From the NCBI RefSeq assembly GCF_032118995.1, contig NC_092657.1:1547891-1611890 (forward strand): a stretch of 64,000 nucleotides of DNA, read 5' to 3'. The notes beneath the pieces were generated by a model. It had not been told where the DNA came from. It searched no databases and saw only the letters and a list, made by a program, of their open reading frames with translations. Source of the stretch: Asterias amurensis. Taxonomy: Eukaryota; Echinodermata; Asteroidea; Forcipulatida; Asteriidae. A program made the position numbers and the translations under genes. This document shows, in pieces, positions 10,566-23,600 of the stretch (positions are counted from its first letter, which is position 1; each line of letters starts with the position of its first letter).

Positions 10566-10955
10566 TTAAAGGAAAATGTTGCCCTGGATCGGACGAGTTG
10601 GTCTATAAAAAGCGTTTGTAACCGTTTGTTATAAAATGCATAGGGTTGGAAAAATTATTTAAAAGTAGAATACAATGATCCACACAAGTTTGCCTCGAAA
10701 TTGCGTGGTTTTTCTTTTACTTTGTGAACTAACACAGTCGGCCATTTATGGGAGTCAAAAACTTGACTCCCATAAATGGCCGACCGTGTTAGTCAACGAG
10801 GTATAAGGAAAACCGTTCAATTTGGAGGCATGTTTGTGTGGATCATTGTATTCTACTTTTACAACATCTTTCTACCCATATGCATTTTATAACAAATGGT
10901 TACAAACGCTTTTCAAAGACCAACTCGACCGATCCAAGGCAACGTGTTCCTTTAA
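10566..10955. mobile_element. Hairpin family P1 (MITE-like), full copy
   Basis: A 390-bp near-perfect palindrome. The outer ends are related to ttaaaggaacacgttgcctt and aaggcaacgtgttcctttaa. The centre is gactcccataaatggccgac with its inverse. Other full copies lie at 18692-19067 and 42113-42498. Confidence 0.85.
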
Positions 10956-11059
10956 ACCACATTTGAGATTGATTCATATGTGCCTAAATATCTAAGTTGG
11001 GATAAGGCACTATTTGTCATACTACAATGTACTTAAAACACAAACAGTGAAAGATCGGT

Positions 11060-11400
11060 CATATATATCTGATAAAAATGGAGATGCATTATTGCTGAAA
11101 ATGTATGCGTTGGTAAAAACAACAAAATTACTTGTAGAAATTGAAACTTTGCATGGTGGAAGTATTTCTACGAAAGATTTGCGGTATCACCATGTGAATA
11201 TTTCTTTTTGAATTGTGTTGATTCTGAAAAAAAAACGGTGGTTAACGACTCAAAATTTCTATCAGTATGCTCTAACCGTCTTCGGGATCAAATAATGATC
11301 GAGACGTTGAGTCGTTGACCACCGGTTCTTTTCAGCAACACACTTCTTAAAAGAGATTTTCACATGGTGTTACCGTAAACCTCTTTGAAGTATTAACAAA
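11060..11400. repeat. Inverted-repeat element with ggtatcaccatgtgaa ends
   Basis: The arms ttgcggtatcaccatgtgaa and cacatggtgttaccgtaaac surround ggtggttaacgactcaa and tgagtcgttgaccaccgg. The centre has cagtatgctctaaccgtctt. Related blocks occur at 38885-39000 and 63840-63930. Confidence 0.6.
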
Positions 11401-12036
11401 AATACGTTTCTAGACATTTTTATATGAGGATATTTACTTCTAAGCTAAAACGCAGAACTTGTTAACATAAAGATATGAAATCAGGTCACACTTTTATCCA
11501 TTTGAACACTTTCTTATGTCTGTTTGGAGAAATTAAACCCCCTTTTTAGATAAAAAGAAGCCATGCTCTTGGATCTACTTCTCTGGCACTCGGGATAAAA
11601 AGAAGTTATGATCTTTGATCTTCTCTGGCTTCGAGAATATTGTTCTCAAACGCTGCATGAGAGCTCGAATTTCAGCACTTGAACCATGTAGCGGCCACAA
11701 GGTTTGACCTCCTATTCACACAAAGAGGTCAAAATAAAGGTCAAGTCCAAATATGAACTCTTCCAATGTAGCATGTTAACATAGTTTCACAATTTCTGAA
11801 CACAAAACTAAATTTTCATTCTCGGTAAAGTACTTTGTATTCGAGCCTAGTACTTGCATCATGTTTAAACTTGAATATTCACAATTCCAGGAAAAAAAGA
11901 CCTTTCAACTTGCCCTAACGCAGTCATTCTCAATGACTGCTTCATTGGTGTTTGCTCCACTGTTTCTGCCACAAAGGCCTTGACAAAGAGGCTTAGGGCA
12001 GCATTACTATACACCTAGCGCACTTTACGTATACTC
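11400..12036. other. Spacer, no gene recognised
   Basis: Moderately AT-rich. A short direct duplication (ataaaaagaag...tgatctt and ataaaaagaagccatgctctt) occurs near 11550-11630. No exon or named repeat is evident. Confidence 0.35.
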
Positions 12037-12285
12037 GGCCCAATTTCATGGCTCTGCTTACCATCGAATTCTGCGCTTACGATCACCATTCTCTGCTTAC
12101 TGTGCAAGCACTGAATGTCTGTTAGCTGTGTAAGCGTAGAATACCTAGTAATGTAGAGTATGCACATGCAGAAGCAAAAATTTCCTGCTAACCCATAAAA
12201 TACGCTTGGCGTTCACGTGGAATTCCCTGCTTCCATAAGCGCCCATTCTTTGCCTATGGTAAGCAGAGCCATAAATTTGGGCCCC
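12037..12285. mobile_element. Hairpin family P3b, full copy
   Basis: The ends are ggcccaatttcatggctctg and cagagccataaatttgggcc. The arms share aagcgtagaatacctag- and cttac-type blocks with the copy at 15682-15928. It is related to P3a by the terminal ggcccaatttcat but has a different interior. Confidence 0.75.
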
Positions 12286-13130
12286 AGTCTTTGGTTAAAC
12301 TAACCCCTTCATTACAGAAAACACTCTCTCAACCCCGACCCTAAACCTCACAAAACAATAAATTATCTCCTATAAAATATTGTTTATACACTTTTTTCAT
12401 TAAGCCAATATTAGTTTAGTTTTAAACAGATAGTTAGTACTTGCTTAATTATTTAGATATTGAAAAAGAAAAAAAACATACACCTATTCACAATTTATTC
12501 AGGAATTTCAACATGTACATGAAAATTCTGATCTGCTCCCGCAATTTTTTTAATTTGTGCTTAAATTCATTTTTTTGTTTACAGTGAATGTTGTTCAGTT
12601 AAGTAAATTTGGAAGCTTTGAGTGGTGTAGGAAGCAGGATCTTGGACGCGTTTCATTGACCATGACCTTAGGTCAACAGTAAAGCTTTTCTGCGTGTTTG
12701 GCTCAACCACGGTTGCGCAACTGTACCGGCCAACAGAGTTGTTAACTTGGTTTCCAGAGGGCAGATTCCACAAACTTAAAAAAAAAAATGTCCAATGAAT
12801 TTCTTTTAAAAATAAAAAAGCTTGAAGCACACAAATCCAACAATATTGATAAAATAATAAAGACTAAGTTCATTACTTGAAAAATAAAATAAAGGCTGTA
12901 TATGTTGCAAAGATTAATTCCCAAGCGATAAACTCTTTCTGGTAACCAGCCAGGGCTAAATTTCATAGGGCTGCTTAAACACAAAAAAGCAGCTAAGCAC
13001 AACAAAAGCCGCTTACCAGAATAAGGTTACCAGCCAAAATACCTTGTCACAAGTACAACCTGAGACTGGTATCCTGCTTATTTTTTTATTAACAGAAACA
13101 TTTTAAGCAATATTTCCTGCTTAAAGGAAC
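12286..13130. other. Spacer with a P3 fragment
   Basis: An AT-rich stretch. 12955-13130 contains a broken P3-like piece (agggctaaatttcataggg, cagctaagcacaac). The two short minus ORFs here are hydrophobic and unassigned. Confidence 0.35.
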
Positions 13131-13563
13131 ACGTTGCCTTGGATCGGTCGAGTTGGTAATTGAAAAGTGTTTGTGACCAAACTCTTCCTTAGGATTAAAG
13201 GGAAGCTACACGTTTGGTAATTACTCAAAACAAATATTAACTTAAAAACTGACTTGGTAACGAGCATTGGAGAGCTGTTGGAAGTATAAAGCATTGTGAG
13301 ACACAGCTCCATTTGAAGTAGCATATATTTTTAGAAAGAGGTAATTTCTCACTAAAATAATCTTTTATAGTCTTTTACTCCTATCTGAAAGCACACAAAT
13401 TCGTCCAACAAGGGTGTTTTTTCTCTCATCATTTTCTCGCAACTTCGATGACCAATTTAGCTAAAATCTTCACAGCTTTGTTATTTTATGCTTATGTTGG
13501 GATACACTAAGTGAGAAGAAGACTGGTCTTTGACAATTACCAAACAAGTATCTTCCCTTTAAT
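13131..13563. repeat. P1 start fused to a full P2-type hairpin
   Basis: 13131-13180 is the first 50 bp of P1 (ttaaaggaacacgttgcctt...). From 13195 it changes abruptly to a P2 subtype with terminal repeats related to ttaaagggaagctacacgtt and their inverse at 13535-13563. The junction implies that the P2 copy landed in, or recombined with, P1. Confidence 0.65.
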
Positions 13564-13700
13564 CCTAGGATAGGACGAGTTAATTTCTGTATCCGAAGAC
13601 GTTAGGGCGCATTGAACCCATCCTTAGTTAAGACGAGTTACTCATCCTAACTGGCGATAGGATTGATCCTAGCGTTTTGTGAAATCCGCTGCAGGCATTA
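13564..13700. repeat. Palindromic repeat, taggacgagt type
   Basis: It contains taggataggacgagttaatt and ttagttaagacgagttactc with a gttttgtgaaatccgc border. Related copies lie at 14235-14610 (in pieces), 43215-43380 and 60122-60300. Confidence 0.55.
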
Positions 13701-13810
13701 GAATGCACGACAGACACATACAACGATACATCCTTACAAAGCAGTTTAAATGAAAACAAAAAATACAATTGAGCATTTACATGTACTGATATCGAAAGGT
13801 TAGATAACCA

Positions 13811-14032
13811 GGGCCCAATTTCATGAAGCTGCTAAGCACAAAAATTTGCTTAGCATGAAATTTCTTCCTTGATAAAAACACGATTACCAATCAACTTTCC
13901 ATTTATTTCTCATGCTTGTTACTGGTCTTTAGCTGTTGTTTGCTTATCCTGAAAATCACGTGGAAATTTTGGGTTGGCATTCCTGTTTTTATCAAGGAAG
14001 AAATCTCATGCTAAGCAAATTTTTGTGCTAAT
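13811..14032. mobile_element. Hairpin family P3a, right end lost
   Basis: Starts gggcccaatttcatgaagct. The right arm is intact to aaatttttgtgcta and then ends abruptly against unrelated sequence. Confidence 0.7.
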
Positions 14033-14683
14033 GGTTGAACTTGCCATTGGTTGATCACTGGCCATTGACCGAAACATCTATTGGTTACGACCGCAAAAAA
14101 CTCACCCTGGTTACCAGCCAATTGAACAGAAACTTTGCTTGGCTGGTAACCTTTTACTACAGCCACTACGGATATCATTAAAAAAAAAAGTGCAGCCACT
14201 GTCTGATCAAGCTAACCGAATTACAAAGTACCAGGGGTGGATTTCACAAAGAGTTAAGACAAGTCAGAACGATCCAGAACAATTGGAGGCCACGGTTTCC
14301 TTTGCCCCTGGTTTTCGCCTTGGTGCCCATGGCAGTCCCCAGGCCTGGTATTACACGCAGGCCACGGAGACAATGGCCTTTGTTGTCCATGGTCTTCGCC
14401 TTGGGTGCCCCTTCAAAGTTTTCCCACTGACTTGAAAAATTAACAATGGCAGTCCCCTTTGCAAAATAAAAATGGCACAGCCTTTGATGGATCATGCTAA
14501 CATGATTACCAAGTACCAGGGGTGGATTAAAAAAAAATATTTAAGACTAGTCTCGAGTTAGGTAACTCGTCCTAGCTTAGGACTAGCCTTAAGGCCGGTT
14601 CATACTTCCTGCGAATGCGACACAAATTTTGACCCAAGCTGAAACCCACAACGCCCGTAAAGATGGCATCTAACAGAAACCAT

Positions 14684-17600
14684 CTACTCCCTCTCGACCG
14701 TATAACTAGTATTCAGAACCTCAGCCGACTTCAGACTCGTCTTCTCCGTGGCCTCGGGCGTCGTCGACATGGGCGGGGCAGGCATCGGTATTGCTTGATG
14801 TGGAGGCGTCACCTCCGGCAGATTAGAACCTTTAAGCCGCGCCGATTCATCGGCGCCAGGCTGCAGCGTGATCGGAACCTCACTCTCCCTTAGCGCCGCC
14901 TCGTCCTCGTCTTCCTGAGCCCCTCGTAGAATCTCTTCAATATCTTCTTTGCTGTATTCTTCTTCTTTCGGAGCGCACTTCCCGCAGCAGCAGCAGCAGC
15001 ACAGGCAGCAGCAGAAGCAGAAACAGCAGCAGGACAAGAAGAAGCAGACACCGCAGCATACCTGTTATGATAAAAATGTAAATAGTGAGTCTCTTGGTAA
15101 GACATCTTATCTAGAATGTCAAAGGTCTTGGGCTCGAGTCCCACCAGAGTTATATCCCTGAGTGAATTTTAATAGTAAAAATTATCGACATTCATAGCAC
15201 TCTACTTAAAGGCAGTGGACACTATTGCTAATTACTCAAAATAAATATTAGCATAAAAGCTTACTTGGTGACAAGGAGCAGGGAGAGGTTGAGAGTATAA
15301 AACATTGTGAGAAACGGCTCCCTCTGAAGTAAAGTAGTTTTTGAGAAAGAAGTAATTTTCCACTAATTTGATTATGAGACCTCAAGTTTAGAATTTGAGG
15401 TCTCAAAATCAAGCATTTGAATGCGGACAACTTTGTTTGACAAGTGTCCAGTGTCTTTTAAACTAAAAAAAAAAAACATACCCTGAAACATTTGCTGTTG
15501 ACTAAGAAGTACAAATCAACGTTGTCCTCCCCGATCTGTTCTGCGATGTACAGACCCACCGATCCGTAGTCGTCGTATATCTGTCGTTTCTTCTCATCGC
15601 TGAGGACTTTGTTAGCTTTGTTGATCTCCTTAAACTGCAGTAAAAATAGACAAAGATGAACTACAAGTAAGGATTGTACCAGGGCCCAATTTCATGGCTC
15701 TGCTTACCGTAAGCACAGAATTGGCGCTTACAGAAGCAAGGAATTCTGTGCTTACGACAAGCATTTTTTACGGGTTAGCGGCGAATTCTGGCTTCTGCGC
15801 GTGCGTACTCCACGTAACTAGGCATTCTACGCTAAGGCTAGCACAGAAATTTGGTGCTTGCTCGTAAGCGGGGAATCGTGACCGTAAGCGCAAAATTTGG
15901 AGGTAAGCAGAGCCATGAAATTGGGCCCAGGCTTGTATGTTTCTTTTCTGAAAGGTCCCCGAGGACTTTTCTCCTACAAACCGTAAAGGGCACCCCATGA
16001 CGAAGTTGTAGATTTCTAGTGGAGCATTTTAAGGGCACCAAGGCAAATGATATGGGGGCATGGAGGCAAACACTTTGTTGCCTCCGTGTCGTATCATCAG
16101 GCCTTTTGTACTGTACTCACTTGGGTCAAACCCGAGGCTAAAATATAGAATATTTTTTTAAAACACATTTAAACAGACTGAAAGTAAACAAACCTTTTCT
16201 TCTGCCGATGGATCATCTCTGTTTTTGTCCGGGTGGTACTTTAACGCAAGCTGAAATACAAACGTAAACAAAACGTCAACAATTTTTCACAAAGCTATAT
16301 TACATAATGAGGTATTATGTAACATGGGACTTGAGGCATTACATTTGACCACCCAGCCACACTGAGCTAGAACTTTCTTGACGGGAAAAAGTTTCCAACT
16401 GCATCAGTAAGTGCCATGTGGCAGTATCACCATTGCAGAGTCTGCAGACCATCGTGAGAAAACATCATTTGCAGTTATTAATAAACTCAAATTTGATTTT
16501 ATTCAAGGCCTTGAACTTCGCTCTTTAAAGGCAGTGGACACTATTGGTAATTACTCAAAATAGTTATTAGCATGAAACCTTTCTTGGTAACGAGTAATGG
16601 GGAGCTGTTGTAAAACATTGTGAGAAACGGCTCCCTCTGAAGTGAAGTAGTTTTCGAGAAAGAAGTAATTTTCCACTTGATTTTGAGACCTCAGATTTAG
16701 AACTTGAGGTCTCAAAATCAAGCATCTGAAAGCACACAATGGCGTTTGACAAGGGTGTTTTTTCTTTCATTAATATCTCGCAACTTCGGTGACTGATTGA
16801 GCTCAAGGTTTGTTGTTTGATGCATATATGAGATACACCAACTGTGAAGGCTAGTCTTTGACAATTACCAATAGTGTCCACTGCCTTTAAAGGGCACAGC
16901 AATTGTCCTCTGGTAAGGGCACCACAGCAAAAGCACAGGGCAACACAGCAAAAGCACAGGGCAACACAGCAAAAGCACAGGGCAACACAGCAAAAGCACA
17001 GGGCAACACAGCAAAAGCACAGGACAACACAGCAAAAAGCACAGGGCACCTCAGCAAAAACCACAGGGCACCACGCCAATTGCTGTGGGTGCCGTGGGTT
17101 ATTTAGAAGGCCTGTTATACATGTATTCAGGTTTACTATGCTGTGGCCGGTACCGAGTGAAAATAAAGACCTACACACAAGAATAAAATCACTCCTTGTT
17201 CGTTGCCTTACCTTTCTGTATGCTTTCTTTATAGCGTCTGTATCTGCACCTTTTTCTATTCCCAGGGTTGCGTATAAAGACTCCCCTGATGTGCTGAAAA
17301 GACAAAATCAAAAGGAAATTAACGAGTGTTGGTGTACGACAGTGATGTAAGACATAATACATAAGACATAAGAAAACTTTCTCGCTTTCACACATTGATT
17401 AGATAATTTTTCACCCAAAACATTCAAATCTAAGAAATGGCTCACACCTAATCAATTCTCAAATTTCTGAGAGCTGGTGTCCGTTCGCGAATGCTGCAGC
17501 TAGAGATGCCGTTGGTACTCGCTTTCACCTATACATAAATTGGATAATTTTTCCCCCCAAAACATTTGAATCTAAGAAACGGTTTGCACATAATCGTTAC

Positions 17601-20600
17601 TCATATTTCTCAAAGTTGTTGTCTGTTCGTGAATGGTGCAGCTAGAGTTGTTGTTGGAGCTCCATTTTGCACCACTACACATGAATCGGGTGCGTTCGAT
17701 TAGCTTCCCTGAGTCGACCCCGCGGTGGTCACTTGAGTGAGCCCCTGTCAAGAGCTAATCGAATGATCACTCACTCTCTCGTGGTGACGTCATGCACCCC
17801 GGGCCAGCCCCAAGTGACCAACTCCAGTGACTCCCCAAGTGACTCCATACTTGGGCTGACCCAGGTGAGCCCCTGGACAGCTGTTTGAACGTTCCGGGGC
17901 AGACCGAGGTCGACCCAGGGAAGCTTATCGAACACACCCACTGATTCAACGCTCGATGAAAATACCACCACAGCTCTTTTAGTCTTTGCTGTTTTCTCAG
18001 TCACAAAGTAAACACTCTCTTCAGCTGAAACTTTCGCAGGCCACTTTAATTGTAGTTTTGCCTAGAAATCGGCATTCCTTTGACGAAAAAAACCCCAAAA
18101 CGATGACCCTATTTTTAGTTGGAATATAATATTTTACCGTGAGAGCGACTTCATATTTAGTTCACAGCTGGATGACTGAAGAGCAGATGGTTCAAATGCA
18201 TTAATAGCGACACTGTGATTAAATTCCCCTTTCAAATGACTTCCCAAAGATTTGTGTTGAATATTGTAAATTATGCCTGCATTTCCACTCGCCCTATTCT
18301 TAAAACCATTGTTGCGTGAAGGGGTGAAATGGAAAAGGCTGGCAGACTGGTGAGGTTTGTAAACCAAGCTCTCTATATTCAGTAATTAGTCCAGGAGGTC
18401 GCAACAAAATATGATAGAAATTACGATAAATATTTATCAGTTAACAATTATTTTGGGTTGAACAGGGAATCAGGGATGATATCATAAATTTTAGTTAAAA
18501 CAAATACACCGATGTGTGTTAGCACTGTATACTCAGTACTTTCCCAAGTTCTTTTGAAATCTCACTGCTAAAACAGGATTCAAACTGCCCCTTATGCTAC
18601 CGGGGTATCTCGGTGGTCTAGTTGGTATAATAAAAATAATAGCTAATTGAGGAAATTTTAATCTAAGTAGTTTAAAAATGTAGTTTCCTGCTTAAAGGAA
18701 CACGTTGCCTTGGATCGTTAGAGTTGGTCTTTGAAAAGGATTTGAAACTGTTTGTTATCAATTACATTGGTTAAGAAGTTGTAAAAGTAGAATACAATGA
18801 TCCACACGCATTTACCTCAAAATTGCGTGGTTTTCCTTTTACTTTGCGAACTAACATGGTCATTTACGTGAATGAGAGTCAAACCATAAATGGCCGACCG
18901 TGTTTGTCAACGAGGTAAAAGGAAAACCACGCAATTTCGAGTGATACTTGTGTGGATCATTATATTCTACTTTTAAAGTATCTTTCTAATCATATGAATT
19001 TTATAACAAACGGTTACAAACGCTTTTCAAAGACCAACTCTACCAATCCAAGGCAACATGTTCCTTTGGCGCTTGGTGTACATAGTATAAGAAGCAGCAC
19101 CCTACAGTTAGTGCAGGCTTCCATATAAATGTTACAAGGCCCAGCGCCGTATAAAGACGAGACATGACGTTCACACACACTTTTTCAGGTCCCTTTCACT
19201 CTTGGTACATTCAAAACATCGCTGTAAGTACCATAACAAAAAGAGATTGTAATTTTTTTAAATAGTTTTTTTGTTTTTTTTGTTTTTATCATGAACACTA
19301 CGTACATGTTGTTGGAAAAAATCCCAACATTCTGATGGAAAGGTTGATTTAAAAAAAAAAAAAAATGGTAAACTTTTACTGCTGCTTTTCCCGATTGCTA
19401 CTTGTTGCTGGTATTTAGTTCAATGTGTGTCAGTTTTTTCTTAATGTATCATATAGGACATGTAGGACTTACATAAGTACCCTTGAGTAAGAGAATCAAT
19501 GTGTGCAGTGGTGAAGAGGTTTTCAACTAGTGGTTTAATCCCAACGAGGCCTGGTTCTTGATAATTTACCTAGACGAAGTTGAGGTAAATTATAAAGAAC
19601 CAGGCCTCGGCGGGTTTAAACCACTAGTTGAAAACCGATTCAACACACTTTGATTCCCATTCATAAATACCTTTTCGGTCAAAAACGTCATCACTTGTTG
19701 GTCAAAAAGTAAAATAAATGCAAAAATTATAATTGTTAAATGATTTCTTTCAAACCAACACCCCTCCAGCTATGAAATGGTAGAGCCCTCTGCTGCCCTC
19801 GCATAAACAACTCCTTATAAGGGAATGCTGTGGGCGTCGCGCGTATCGCGAGATGTGGCACAACTGTTTCAGCCGTTGCTCTCGACCAATAGGAATGAAG
19901 AAACTGTCTTATAAGAACAGGCGCAGGGTCATGTGTCACGTCCATGAATTAACACTTTTTACCGGTCATTAACAAAAGGTTTATGCACACCCACGTGACG
20001 CGCTCTCCACCAATAGAAGTAGAGAAACTGTCTGGGGTATTTATGAATGGTCTTTTACACAATGGAACAATGTACCAGGGAATTAATTGTCAAACTTGGA
20101 CCCCGCAAGGGGATTCTTTAAAAGGGGAATAATAGAACAATACATGGAGCAGGACCCAACAAACTGGATCCATACGGTAGTGTGTCATACACTAACTATA
20201 AACTACACAATGCACGCAGTAGTGTTTGACCAACATTAGAGGACACCTACATACATGTAGGCCTATTGTACTTTCTGGAATCTGTGTATTGAAACAATCC
20301 CTTTTGGTTTTGTACACCAATGACTAGTGACGACCCATGAAAAAGAACCGACAAGTGAGGACCTATTGTCCCTATTGAAAAATGTCCTCGAAGGGTAGGC
20401 CATACAAACCGTAAACCCACAGTCATGTTTGACCATTACATTAGAGGACACCTATTGTGCTTTCTGTTATTCCTGTATTGAAGCAATCCCTATTGGTTTT
20501 GTACACAAATGACTAGTGTGGACCCATGAAAACGAAGAACCGACTAGTGAGGACCTATTTTCCCTATCAAAAAATGTCCTAGGCCATACAAACCCACATG

Positions 20601-23600
20601 TACATGTGCATGATGTGTGTTGGTGGCAACATGGTTGCCTCTTGAATTCCTAAGTTATGTAGTTTCATTTCTTTCATATCTTTTATGCAAACAGATTAAA
20701 CGGTGTCCTTTTGTTTAATCCTGACAACGGGAAAACAAGGAAGGTAATGGTACTACATGTAGCACTTGAAATACTAACTAATAACAAAAACTGCATTGAG
20801 CTTGTGAAGCATTAATTACATCTGATGAAGTGGTTGTTGCTAAGAAAGCTTCTGCAGTTTTTTATATTCATCGTACACAGGTTTTTTTTGGAACCGTTCG
20901 TTTGTTTTACTCCTATTGACCCATTTCACCTGACGTCATCATCAGAAAAATCTTGAATGCGCCATACTGGTGGGCAATTTCACTGTGCGTTTTCATATAT
21001 ACATGTAACTCTATGCATAGAGTATGCTGTGAAGTGCGCATTTTAGGCAACGCGGCGTTAATACACGTAAACCTAACTTGCCCACCAACATGGTGAGCGT
21101 TGCACCAGTCACCGCGTGTGACGCGCGTGCAAGGGGTCAATATGTGAATGTAGATTCATAAACAATGACAACTACATGTAACATGTGAACATTTCATTTC
21201 AAAGGGTGGTCCAACTTTACTTGTTATACCTCGGTAACAAACTGTGAAGTTTGATTGCTCGAGGATCAATCACGTGACGCGCAACAAAAACGCATGAAAC
21301 ATGGCTCGACTGGTCGGGTAACATGAAAAGTGATGTACACCGGTGTACATCACTTTGATCGTTCCCAGCATTGGTCGATTTCCAGCGCTGTGTACTAATT
21401 AACCGCGGGTTCGAGGTGATTGTTTCTTGTTTGTCTGCTTAAACAATGAATAGTTCGTCGTAATAATGTTTGAAGATGACAACAGGACTTCGAGAAGAGG
21501 AAAATTTACAATTAAACAAAGGTATAACAAAACAATTAATGCACGCTGTGACTGGGGTCCATGAGTTTGGTACCTCCTCGGGTGTACAAAACGCCATGGA
21601 CCCAGTCACAGCATGCAATTGTATAATGATCGCCAAAATCCAGGGCGGTTACAAATGCCCAAGCAGGAAGAATAATCTGTAATCGGAGTTATAGGCCTAA
21701 CTAATCTGAGAGGCGGTAATGCTCTCAGATTTAAATTATGGGGGATAAAAACTAATCTAATTTTTACATCCCCATGTAGGCTTCTAAACCAACAGTTTGT
21801 AGTGCCAATAATTGTATAACTTCCACTTTAAAGGCAGTGGACACTATTGTTAATTACTCAAAATAATTATGAGCATAAAACCTTACTTGGTGACGAGTAA
21901 TAATCCTTTTTGAGGTATGGCGGCATGATACGCGCGCGTCATGATACGCGGGCGTCACACGCAGCGACTGATGCCACGCTCACCATGTTGGTGGTTATCA
22001 GGTTTACGTGTAAATGCTGCGTCGCCTAAAATGCGCAATTCACTGAATAACATACGTTCTATTTCTATGGTCAATACGCACAAATTTACCACAACTTTAC
22101 ATTGTTGTAGCATTGTGTCCGCCATACCTCAAAAAGGCTTATGGGGAGAGATTGATGGTATAAAACATTGTGAAAAACGGCTCCCTCTGAAGTGCCATAG
22201 TTTTTCGAGAAAGACGTAATTTTCCAAGAATTTGATTTCAAGACCTCAGATTTAGAATTTGAGGTCTCAAAATCAAATCTAAACGCACACAACTTCGTGT
22301 GAAAAGGGTTTTTCTTCTTTAATTATTTTCTCGCAACTTCGACGACCAAATAAGCTCAAATTTTCACAGGTTTGTTAGTTTGTGCATATGTTGAGATACA
22401 CCAAGTGAGAAGACTGGTCTTTGACAATTACCAATAGTGTCCAGTGCCTTTAAAAGTGCAGCACTGCCTTACTTATTTTATCTATCAACTAATTTATGGA
22501 TACATGTCTTTATCATTGGCTACCTTCATGTATGTACATGTATGTAGTTCAAGATTTGTTCAATCTTGATAAGAACAATTTAGTTTTCAAAACTTCAATG
22601 TTGACTTTTTAGATAATCCTTCCAAACAGGAATTGTTGGAATAACTGAGTGTACAGACCCCATGCATTGAATCATTTGTAGTGCTGCTTAACAGTCCACA
22701 CTAAACCACATGCAAATTAATGGCGTAGATAGCAATGTAAATCCACTGTGAACGCTGTGATGGCAGACTAATACGCTTGCTAACCTGTGAAATACATTTA
22801 ATCGCTTTAAGCAAATTGTCAAAAATTTGCTTTTAAACATTAAAAGGGACACATTGCCTTGGATCGGTGGAGTTGGTCCATGCAGCGTTTGAAACCATTT
22901 ATATGAAATTGATATGTTAGATGTTTTAAAAAGTAGAATAAAATGATCCAAACAAATATGCCTCGAAATTGCATTGTTTTCCTTCTATTTAGCGAACTAA
23001 AACAGTCGACACTTTTATGGAGTCACAAACTTGACTCCACAAAATGGTGTGCCGAGTTAGTTCACTACGTATTGTATAACCTGTGAAATACATTTACACC
23101 TGCCCATTTTTTTCTGCTACAGTAAGCACAAAAATTTGCTTACAGTTAAGCAGCGCTATGAAATGGAGCCCACTTAATTATCACTGGCGCAAATTAATCA
23201 ATAGAGCAGACTATTACATAACACTGTCACACTGACAACACAGTGTCTATAATGCATTCATTCATTAGAACTGTATCATTCATCAATGGTACTGTCGACT
23301 GCTATATTCCATTCGCCTCATTAAACCAAGAGGGGCGAGGTTTGGGCGAATAAGTGTGGGGTTGATGGATTTGTTTGTTGTTATTGTTATTGGTTTTTTT
23401 GTTTTTTTTTTTTTTTTTTTTGGGGGGGGGGGAGTTTGAGGGGGGTGGGAGGGGGTAGGCAACCAAAGAAAATGGCTAAATTACAGATGGGAAAAGTCGG
23501 GTGTCATCTTTGCCTCATTAAACCATCAGACAACCTCTACGATGATTGAGGATGGTGAGGTTTTCTTGATTTTGTGGTTCTTCGATTCTGTGACTCTTTT

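Noticed and set aside
14890-15161. Alternate ORFs over DNAJC5 exon 5 (Ala-rich minus frame, Gln-rich plus frame)
   Set aside because: Shadows of the cysteine-codon repeats; the Cys frame matches the family and joins in phase with exon 4.
16874-17350. 158- and 67-codon ORFs in the 21-bp minisatellite
   Set aside because: The period of 21 keeps frames open on both strands, and the region is a DNAJC5 intron running into exon 2 antisense.
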